A DNA stretch of 64,000 nt. Origin: Gracilimonas sp965227785 (lineage in GTDB: Bacteria > Bacteroidota > Rhodothermia > Balneolales > Balneolaceae). The translations under genes were made by a program, and so were the position numbers. This document shows, in pieces, positions 57,947-64,000 of this stretch; position 1 is the stretch's first letter; every line of letters starts with the position of its first letter. The stretch covers positions 2,728,001 to 2,792,000 of the forward strand of contig NZ_OZ245785.1 in NCBI RefSeq assembly GCF_965227785.1, written 5' to 3'. The notes beneath the pieces were generated by a model. That model ran no database searches and was not told the DNA's origin. It saw nothing but the letters and a program-made list of their open reading frames with translations.

Positions 57947-59666
57947 AGCGAGTCCATTCTCCGCTTTCTATGCTCAGGGTGCCATTTACCCTTTTAATTA
58001 AAACCTGAATAAGCGTCATTCCAAGCGACTCACTTTGTTCTGGATCAAAATCCTCGGCTATACTGTCACCGTTATTTTCAACGGTTAATTCCATTCCTGA
58101 GCCACTTTCCTTCAAAGAAATCTTGATTATACCTTCACTACGTTCTTTAAAAGCATGTTTAAATGCATTATTGATCAGCTCATTTAAGATTAGTCCAATT
58201 GGAATAGCATCGTCGAGATCAATCTCAAAAGGAACAACATCCGTCTGCATCTCAATTTCCTTCTTTTCACTGGTGTACGCATTTTTTATTTCTTCTGATA
58301 ACTCCCGGATATAAGAATCGAGGGGAATATTGGAAAGGGTGGAAGACTCGTACAGTTTCTCATGCACCTTGGCAATTGATTTAATGCGGGCCTGGCTGGA
58401 AGACAACATGTCCTCAACTTCATGGCTTACGTTATCTTTTTGAAGTTCCAGCAGGCTGGAAATGATAGCGAGGTTATTTTTTACCCGGTGGTGGATCTCC
58501 TGCAAAAGGATCTCCTTGTCTTTAAGTGATTCCTTAAGTTGTTTATCCTGTTTCTTTTGGGTTGAAATATCCCGTACGCTGCCAATAATAGCCTCAGGTT
58601 TCCCTTCTGCGTTGCGAACCAGGGTTCTTACATTGCTTACCCACTTCCAGTCTCCAGCACTATCTTTTAGCCGAAATTCAACAAAGGGTAGGAATTCGTT
58701 GTCTTCAATATCATCGTACTTTTCAACTATTTGTTGAATACGCTCACGGTCTTTAGGATGCATTTTAGAGAAGATGAACGAGATCCCACCATTTAGAAAC
58801 TCTTCCGGTGTATAACCCAGCATAGAGCTAATGGCAGGACTCACATACTTGTATTCCCTGTCATCCAAATTCATTTTATAGAGCACATCCTTAGAGTTGG
58901 AAAGAACTTGCTTAAAGCGTTCCTCACTTTCTTTGAGTGTTTCCATCCAAATTTTTGTGCTGTTCAGGAATCGATACACCAGCCAAATACCTATCCCTAT
59001 AAGCAATAGACCCAGGAATATGACACTCCAGCGTAATACGGAGTTAACCAAACGAGCCAGGTTGCCCATCTCCGAGGAAAAACGAACTTCCAATTCTGTA
59101 AGTTCTTGGTCCAGCTCTTCAAGTTGAGAAACCCATTCCGTTTTTTGTTCTAAACTAATATCAGATGCTTGCATTTGAACTCTGACAGAGTCTCCAAAAT
59201 GAATGAGTTTGGCAATCTTTTCATCTCCTTCTGTCCATATCTCAATAGCCTTTTTAACTTGTGGCATCCACTGAAAACGCCGGAATAAGTTGATTTGGTG
59301 GGGGATGTCATCAGGGTGAATTTTTCCTTCTAAAAACCCATCAAATACGGTCTGGTAATCATAGTCATCTTTTAATAATTCTTCCCGCCCAATACGGTCA
59401 CCCAAGTTTACGCGAAGTGCACTTTTGAAGTGTTCAAATTCTTCCTCGTTCTCAGTAAGGATAAAATTGGTGAGGTGAATAACCGATTCTTTTTGTGCCT
59501 TGGTCCACATTCCCTCTCCACCCACATAAGCCCTGATACCTGAGGCAGTATTAATGGAAATGTTAACGATAAGGATTAGCAATAAAGCACAGACGATACC
59601 GAATGCAAAAAGGGCGACAACTTTCTGATCTACATCCAGACGTTCTTTACCATTATCTATGGACAT
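57918..59666 (-). CDS. Sensor histidine kinase with PAS domain (HisKA_2 type)
   Basis: The 582-aa kinase has two membrane helices (about residues 17-38 and 213-233) around a helical periplasmic sensor, a PAS domain (about 250-375, with SAISSMLGYTPEEFLNGG), the phosphoacceptor region EIHHRVKNNLAIISSLLELQ with H392/H393 and an HATPase domain (LILNELINNAFKHAF, SESLGMTLIQVLIKRVNGTL). The HHRVKNNL motif defines the HisKA_2/HWE-like group. No response regulator is encoded next to it, so it is an orphan kinase. The last 29 bases overlap the convergent PH-domain gene. Confidence 0.94.
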   Translation of the reverse strand: MSIDNGKERLDVDQKVVALFAFGIVCALLLILIVNISINTASGIRAYVGGEGMWTKAQKESVIHLTNFILTENEEEFEHFKSALRVNLGDRIGREELLKDDYDYQTVFDGFLEGKIHPDDIPHQINLFRRFQWMPQVKKAIEIWTEGDEKIAKLIHFGDSVRVQMQASDISLEQKTEWVSQLEELDQELTELEVRFSSEMGNLARLVNSVLRWSVIFLGLLLIGIGIWLVYRFLNSTKIWMETLKESEERFKQVLSNSKDVLYKMNLDDREYKYVSPAISSMLGYTPEEFLNGGISFIFSKMHPKDRERIQQIVEKYDDIEDNEFLPFVEFRLKDSAGDWKWVSNVRTLVRNAEGKPEAIIGSVRDISTQKKQDKQLKESLKDKEILLQEIHHRVKNNLAIISSLLELQKDNVSHEVEDMLSSSQARIKSIAKVHEKLYESSTLSNIPLDSYIRELSEEIKNAYTSEKKEIEMQTDVVPFEIDLDDAIPIGLILNELINNAFKHAFKERSEGIIKISLKESGSGMELTVENNGDSIAEDFDPEQSESLGMTLIQVLIKRVNGTLSIESGEWTRFIIQFELTH

Positions 59667-59736
59667 AATTGCTATGTTAAGTTTGTTTCAAAAATAACTT
59701 ATTTAACCTTATGGGCTAAAACAATTAATGTTCGGC

Positions 59737-61407
59737 CTAACGCATAAGTTTCTTGTACTTAATGCGGTGAGGCTGGTCATCGGTGATACCGAGTCTCTGT
59801 TTCCGGTTCTCTTCGTATTCTTCATAATTCCCTTCAAACCAATACACCTGGCTATTCCCTTCAAAAGCTAATATATGTGTAGCAATCCGGTCGAGGAACC
59901 ATCTATCGTGAGATATGACAACCGCACAGCCCGCAAATTCCAACAAGGCCTCTTCCAGTGCTCGTAATGTATTAACATCGAGATCATTAGTAGGCTCATC
60001 AAGTAACAGAACATTAGCTCCTTCTTTCAACATTTTGGCAAGGTGAACACGATTACGTTCTCCACCGGAAAGTTCTGTTACTTTCTTTTGCTGATCGCTA
60101 CCGCTGAAATTAAAACGAGCTACATAAGCCCGTGAATTCACTTCCCGGTTGCCCAGCTTAATGGTGTCTTGCCCTCCGGAGATTTCTTCCCAAATTGTTT
60201 TGGAAGGATCCAGAGGTCTTTTCTGGTCAATATATCCAAGCTTTACCGTTTCTCCGGTTATCATTTTTCCATTATCAGGTTCTTCCTGTCCGGTAATCAT
60301 TTTAAACAAGGTAGTTTTACCGGCACCGTTTGGCCCGATTACCCCTACAATACCGCCGGGAGGCAGCTTAAAGTTCATGTCTTCAATCAGCAGGCGTTCT
60401 TCAAAACCTTTTGTTACTTGATCGGCCACAATTACCTTGTCGCCAAGTCGCGGGCCGGCTGGTATGAAAATCTCCATGTCATCCCGCCGTTTCTCATGCT
60501 CCTCAGATAACAATTCCTCATACTTATTGATACGGGCTTTACTTTTGGCACGGCGACCTTTTGGATTTTGGCGAATCCAGTCCAGCTCTTGCTTAAGCGT
60601 TTTTTGTCGCTTGGATTCTTCCTTCTCTTCCTGTTGCAGTCGTTTGGATTTTTGTTCCAGCCAGGAGCTATAGTTGCCTTCAAAAGGAATTCCTTCGCCA
60701 CGATCCAGCTCAAGAATCCAGCCTGCTACATTGTCGAGGAAGTAACGGTCGTGGGTTACGGCGATTACAGTGCCTTCATACCGATCAAGATGTTGCTCCA
60801 GCCAGCCCACGGATTCTGCATCGAGGTGATTGGTCGGCTCATCCAGCAATAAAACATCCGGTTTCTTGAGCAGTAAGCGACAAAGGGCTACTCGGCGGGC
60901 TTCACCCCCTGAAAGCACTTCAACGGAGGTGTCACCCGGAGGGCATCGAAGAGCATCCATTGCCTGCTCCAGTTTGCTGTCTATATCCCAGGCTTCAACC
61001 TGATCAATTTTTTCCTGCAGTTTAGACTGCTTTTCAATCAGCTTCTCAAAATCAGCATCCGGATCGCTGAAGGCGGCATTTACTTCTTCATATTCCTTAA
61101 GCAGATTCATGGTTTCCTGCACGCCTTCTTCAACAATTTCCTTAACGGTTTTGGAAGGATCGAGCTTGGGCTCCTGAGACAAGTAACCAAATGAAATTCC
61201 TTTCTGAATGCTGATATCGCCTTGATAGTTCTGATCTTCGCCGGCAATAATGCGCAGTAAAGTAGATTTTCCGGCCCCATTCAATCCCAGCACCCCAATT
61301 TTAGCTCCATAAAAGAAAGAGAGATAAATGTCTTTAAGTACTGTTTTATTGGGCTTGTAAGTTTTGCTTACCCCAACCATCGAAAAAATGATCTTATTGT
61401 CGCTCAA
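59737..61407 (-). CDS. ettA: Energy-dependent translational throttle ABC-F protein
   Basis: The 556-aa protein has two ABC domains with Walker A GLNGAGKSTLLR and GPNGAGKTTLFK and signatures LSGGEARRVAL and LSGGERNRVHLAK, and no membrane segment. The linker region after the first ABC (HLDRYEGTVIAVTHDRYFLDNVAGWILELDRGEGIPFEGNYSSW) and the C-terminal RIKYKKLMR match EttA of the ABC-F family, which sits in the ribosomal E site and couples translation to the ATP/ADP ratio. Length and order are normal. A terminator follows at 61526-61555. Confidence 0.95.
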   Translation of the reverse strand: MSDNKIIFSMVGVSKTYKPNKTVLKDIYLSFFYGAKIGVLGLNGAGKSTLLRIIAGEDQNYQGDISIQKGISFGYLSQEPKLDPSKTVKEIVEEGVQETMNLLKEYEEVNAAFSDPDADFEKLIEKQSKLQEKIDQVEAWDIDSKLEQAMDALRCPPGDTSVEVLSGGEARRVALCRLLLKKPDVLLLDEPTNHLDAESVGWLEQHLDRYEGTVIAVTHDRYFLDNVAGWILELDRGEGIPFEGNYSSWLEQKSKRLQQEEKEESKRQKTLKQELDWIRQNPKGRRAKSKARINKYEELLSEEHEKRRDDMEIFIPAGPRLGDKVIVADQVTKGFEERLLIEDMNFKLPPGGIVGVIGPNGAGKTTLFKMITGQEEPDNGKMITGETVKLGYIDQKRPLDPSKTIWEEISGGQDTIKLGNREVNSRAYVARFNFSGSDQQKKVTELSGGERNRVHLAKMLKEGANVLLLDEPTNDLDVNTLRALEEALLEFAGCAVVISHDRWFLDRIATHILAFEGNSQVYWFEGNYEEYEENRKQRLGITDDQPHRIKYKKLMR

Positions 61408-61525
61408 GGAAATACGTATTTATTAGAATTAATAATATGTTAAAGGTACGAAATGCGCGTTGATTTTTTGAACTTCTTTCTAAACAAAGTTCTGCAGAAA
61501 CCCGAAATTTTTATCAAAAATGAAA

Positions 61526-61555
61526 AGAGGCATCGACTTTATTATCGATACCTCT
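61526..61555 (-). terminator. Hairpin upstream of ettA on the minus strand (end of ZIP gene)
   Basis: On the minus strand AGAGGTATCGA and TCGATGCCTCT pair over 11 positions (one U-G) and are followed by TTTT. Since it lies after the stop codon of the ZIP gene (61578) and before the ettA start (61407), it terminates the ZIP transcript. Confidence 0.8.
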
Positions 61556-61577
61556 CAGAAATACTTTAGCAAAAATT

Positions 61578-62408
61578 TTATCCGAGCGCTACATCCAATA
61601 CCATCATTACTACAAAACCAACCATCACACCTAAAGTAGCCAGATCTGCATTACCATGAAGCTGACTTTCAGGAATCAGTTCCTCTACTACCACGTAGAT
61701 CATAGCACCGGCAGCAAATGCCAGGGCATAGGGTAAGATTGGCGTGATAAATATTACAGCCGCTGCACCGATTACGGCAGATATAGGTTCTACAATGCCT
61801 GAGAGCTGACCATAGTTGAAGCTTTTTAACCGGCTCACTCCATCACGACGAAGAGGCATGGAAATAGCGATACCTTCAGGGAAGTTTTGAATACCAATAC
61901 CTATTGCCAAAGTAATAGCTCCTGCAACTGTAGCTCCACCAACCATATCAAGCCCCAGGCTGGCCGCTCCAAATAGAACTCCAATCGCTAAGCCTTCCGG
62001 GATGTTATGCAATGTAATAGCTAAAACAAGCAGAGTGGCACGTTTCCATTTTGTATCCACCCCTTCAGCTTCGTCGCGGGGTAAGCCGATGTGCAGGTGG
62101 GGGACGTAAGCATCACAAATTCTAAGGAAGATACCGCCAAGCAGAAAGCCGATAGCCGCGGGAATCCATCCAATCATTCCCTGAGCTTCCGCAAGTTCAA
62201 TACCGGGTATGATAAGTGACCAAACACTTGCAGCAATCATAACTCCGGCAGCAAAGCCCATCATGCCGTCTAATAATTTGTAGTTGATACCTTTCGTGAA
62301 AAAAACAATAGCTGCTCCAAGTGACGTAACACCCCAGGTAAATAGACCGCCCATCAAGGCTTGTACAATAGGATTTAGTTCAAAAAACCAGTTTGGTAAG
62401 AATTCCAT
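61578..62408 (-). CDS. ZIP-family divalent metal transporter
   Basis: The 276-aa protein has about eight membrane helices. The metal-site helices carry HNIPEGLAIGVLFG and NFPEGIAISMPLRR, which are the HNxPEG and PEG motifs of ZupT-type ZIP proteins, with a cytoplasmic loop rich in His and acidic residues (AYVPHLHIGLPRDEAEGVD). ZIP carriers take up Zn2+, Mn2+ or Fe2+. MntR-like boxes at 62439-62470 upstream and the shared sequence with the TonB receptor promoter favour manganese or iron. Start ATG 62408 (MEFLPNWFFELNPIVQ). Confidence 0.92.
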   Translation of the reverse strand: MEFLPNWFFELNPIVQALMGGLFTWGVTSLGAAIVFFTKGINYKLLDGMMGFAAGVMIAASVWSLIIPGIELAEAQGMIGWIPAAIGFLLGGIFLRICDAYVPHLHIGLPRDEAEGVDTKWKRATLLVLAITLHNIPEGLAIGVLFGAASLGLDMVGGATVAGAITLAIGIGIQNFPEGIAISMPLRRDGVSRLKSFNYGQLSGIVEPISAVIGAAAVIFITPILPYALAFAAGAMIYVVVEELIPESQLHGNADLATLGVMVGFVVMMVLDVALG

Positions 62409-62438
62409 AAATTTTTTGTTTTGAATATAACAATTTGC

Positions 62439-62451
62439 TTAGTCTTACTAA
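62439..62451. promoter_or_regulatory. TTAGTCTTACTAA palindrome upstream of ZIP gene
   Basis: A perfect 5-bp-arm palindrome with a 3-base centre lies 31 bases before the ZIP start and 4 bases from the larger box at 62455-62470. It resembles a half-turn-shifted version of the same site. Confidence 0.4.
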
Positions 62452-62454
62452 AAA

Positions 62455-62470
62455 TTTAGTTAAGGCTAAT
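62455..62470. promoter_or_regulatory. MntR-like box upstream of the ZIP transporter
   Basis: On the minus strand this is ATTAGCCTTAACTAAA, which matches 13 of 16 positions of the site at 22133-22148 before the TonB receptor and shares the 9-mer TTAGCCTTA. It lies 47 bases before the ZIP start codon and could also affect the divergent gene at 62546. Confidence 0.6.
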
Positions 62471-62545
62471 ATTTATGTTAAATAATTTTCAGATTAAAGG
62501 ATTCATAATTTTACTACCTTATTGCCCAAACCATTTAAATCAGGC

Positions 62546-63265
62546 ATGAGTAACGATATTTTAGCTTTTAAAGAACCTATCAAAGGTGGGTTGATTCGCA
62601 TACTCTTGCGCATCGGAGACATAGAATGTGAAGTCGAAAATGATGCACCTGATTTTGTAGACCCGCTCGAAGATCATCCTGTGTTAACCGTTACACCTGA
62701 GGCTGACCTTAAAGATGTTACCGAGTCTTTTATGGATGGGTATCCCCTGGTACTGAACAAGAGAAAATCCAAAGAGGACAAAATAGTGTGGAATTTACCG
62801 GGGGGCGGTATCTGGTTTGATATGGAAATGGATAACGTAAAAGAGGTTTGGCTTACAGAATTCAGTTTTTTTATAGAGAGTGAAAAGCCCCGATACCTGG
62901 CATACTACATCCGTGATGTGGAACATAATATTGAGTGGCTGCAACCGGATGCCCAATCAGGAGAGATACGGTCTTTGAGCACCTTTAAAAAGAAATTTAC
63001 ACCGCCACCGGTGTCTGGAAAAAATGTGTATTCCGGATCTGAAATATTAAAGTGTGCTGATATGCTGGGCCGTGCCATCAATAAAATTGATATGCGCACC
63101 CAGGAAGCTTTGGTCAGGTTCAATACGGAGAAAGGAAATCTGGAACCGTTACTTATAGGGATGGCTGAAAAGCTGGGCTATACGGTTAAATCTCTCGACA
63201 AAGAAGTGATTAAGCGAGAGGGAGAGAAAGGAAGAAATGTTAGCCATTCTATTTCTTTGCAATAA
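62546..63265 (+). CDS. Uncharacterised protein
   Basis: The 239-aa product starts at ATG 62546 (MSNDILAFKEPIKGGLIRIL), preferred over a TTG at 62522. It has no signal peptide or membrane segment. It contains LRIGDIECEVENDAPDFVDPLEDHPVLTVTP, then VWNLPGGGIWFDMEMDNVKEVWLTEFSFFIESEKPRYLAYYIRD, and a C-terminal helical part (ADMLGRAINKIDMRTQEALVRFNTEKGNLEPLLIGMAEKLGYTVKSLD). I do not recognise the family. It shares an upstream region with the ZIP transporter but is divergent from it. Confidence 0.75.
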   Translation: MSNDILAFKEPIKGGLIRILLRIGDIECEVENDAPDFVDPLEDHPVLTVTPEADLKDVTESFMDGYPLVLNKRKSKEDKIVWNLPGGGIWFDMEMDNVKEVWLTEFSFFIESEKPRYLAYYIRDVEHNIEWLQPDAQSGEIRSLSTFKKKFTPPPVSGKNVYSGSEILKCADMLGRAINKIDMRTQEALVRFNTEKGNLEPLLIGMAEKLGYTVKSLDKEVIKREGEKGRNVSHSISLQ

Positions 63266-63300
63266 AAAAACCCGGCACTGTGGGAAGTTACCGGGCTTAA
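63266..63300 (-). terminator. Terminator of the partial beta-propeller gene
   Basis: CCCGG (63272-63276) and CCGGG (63292-63296), with flanking bases, form a hairpin on the minus strand, followed by a T run (A run 63264-63270 on the plus strand). It follows the stop codon of the minus-strand gene at 63319. Confidence 0.7.
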
Positions 63301-63318
63301 ACTCAATGAAAAAAAGTA

Positions 63319-64000
63319 CTACCCCTCTTGTTTCCAGAAGATAATACCACCGGCTTGTTTGCCGGTCTCTACCACATCGACACGCTTTAAGGTTTTCAGG
63401 TTGACGATATCAACGGAACCGGGTTCACCGCCAATGCCTTCAACCGAGATAAATGCGTAATTGTTGTCAGGCGAGATAGCTACACCGTGGCTAACTTTCC
63501 GGCTGTTTTTGATTTTTGCCAATTCCTTGCCGGAACTCAAGTCCCAGATGCCGGTTGCCCCTTCTCCTTTATAGGTCGCCACCAACAGTTTTCCGTCGTG
63601 GCTGACTTCGAGGTTATAGGGTGCTTTTCCGGTTTTCCAACGCTTGGTTATTTCCCATTTGTCGGTGTTTATTTCCAGAACCTCGTCCGAACCGTTGGCC
63701 GCTACATATACCAGGGGTTTTGTAGGGTGAGGGTCGGCCCAGGTAGGCTTCTCAACCGGTTTGTGGATCATATCACCATGATTCATACCGGAGTGATCCA
63801 TACTTGCTGACATGTTACCACCCATTTTTTTACCGGATAGTTTAAGCTTTCTCTGCACTTCAAGTGCTTCGGTATCGATCTCGATCAGCTCATCGGTCAT
63901 CATAGATACATGGTATTGTCGGGTTCCTGAACTGTTAATGCGAGAACCGTGAGGCATAATGCCTGTTTCAATATCTGAGAGTCTGATCATCGACTCAGGC
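63319..64000 (-). CDS. YncE-like beta-propeller protein, 5' end cut by window edge
   Basis: The frame stays open to the right edge: codons before the internal ATG at 63990 read Pro-Glu-Ser in frame, so the true start lies outside. At least 226 residues are seen. They form YncE/cytochrome-D1-like propeller blades (MPHGSRINSSGTRQYHVSMMTDELIEIDTEAL, HPTKPLVYVAANGSDEVLEINTDKWEI, SPDNNYAFISVEGIGGEPGSVDIVNLKTLKRV). A loop, MGGNMSASMDHSGMNHGDMIHKP, is rich in Met and His and resembles copper-binding segments. The full protein is probably an exported propeller linked to metal or electron-transfer functions; that is inferred. Confidence 0.85.
   Translation of the reverse strand, partial: PESMIRLSDIETGIMPHGSRINSSGTRQYHVSMMTDELIEIDTEALEVQRKLKLSGKKMGGNMSASMDHSGMNHGDMIHKPVEKPTWADPHPTKPLVYVAANGSDEVLEINTDKWEITKRWKTGKAPYNLEVSHDGKLLVATYKGEGATGIWDLSSGKELAKIKNSRKVSHGVAISPDNNYAFISVEGIGGEPGSVDIVNLKTLKRVDVVETGKQAGGIIFWKQEG

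Noticed and set aside
1..64000. CRISPR arrays, rRNA genes, complete IS elements with terminal inverted repeats, riboswitches of known class
   Set aside because: None seen on reading both strands. The RAYT is the only transposase-like gene, and it lacks IS ends.

Overview
The window looks like a chromosome segment from the Bacteroidota/Balneolota side of the tree, closest in style to Balneola or Gracilimonas relatives. The signs are several SusC/FepA-type TonB receptors with an N-terminal carboxypeptidase-regulatory-like domain, a protein ending in a type IX secretion sorting domain (NYPNPFNPSTT), DUF4374, DUF4856, imelysin and HTTM proteins, an M1 peptidase fused to an ABC permease, promoters of the TTTG-N19-21-TAnnTTTG type, and few strong Shine-Dalgarno sequences. 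The assignment comes from reading the sequence only; no search was run.

Layout. 1-4.4 kb is an AT-rich accessory stretch next to the 3' end of a tRNA-Leu(UAA): a truncated unknown gene, a Y-family DNA polymerase with a divergent uncharacterised gene, and a compact XRE / ImmA-IrrE / PIN module. 4.6-16.7 kb is mostly housekeeping: an OmpA-like barrel, a Rel/SpoT enzyme, an HU-ruvX-def-fmt-ankyrin run, pruA, gap, two lipoprotein hydrolases, a 56-aa protein and an OsmC protein. 16.8-22 kb is the histidine operon (hisG-D-C-B-H), preceded by a 28-codon leader peptide with 12 histidines. 22.1-25 kb is a TonB receptor plus thioredoxin pair with two MntR-like boxes. 25-26.6 kb holds dispersed intergenic repeats flanking a GxxExxY gene and a YdeI-type gene. 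26.6-31.5 kb is an iron-type uptake cluster (TonB receptor, DUF4374 lipoprotein, PepSY membrane protein). 31.5-34.4 kb is a redox-protein/barrel cluster. 34.7-39.3 kb is an ABC exporter with a fused M1 peptidase. 39.3-41.9 kb has lipoproteins and a REP-type transposase (RAYT) that carries a perfect 34-bp palindrome inside its reading frame. 41.9-48.1 kb is a second iron-type operon (DUF4856, imelysin, HTTM, TonB receptor). 48.3-64 kb is mixed core: SGNH hydrolase, AhpD-like protein, epimerase, hemH-hemY, a UMF1-type MFS transporter, an Hc1-like DNA-binding protein, a PH-domain pair, a histidine kinase, ettA, a ZIP metal transporter, an unknown gene and a truncated beta-propeller with a Met/His-rich loop.

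Regulation ties parts together. Both iron-type clusters have a pair of closely related 17-bp sites (consensus TTTAGATYWATTCTAAA), with one site 5-6 bp upstream of the predicted -33 element in each case. The 22.2-kb TonB receptor and the 62.4-kb ZIP transporter share a different 16-bp site (TTAGCCTTA[G/A]CTAA core) resembling the MntR operator core, which suggests a manganese- or related-metal regulon. The histidine operon appears to be controlled by translation of its His-rich leader, although no ordinary intrinsic terminator is visible after it.
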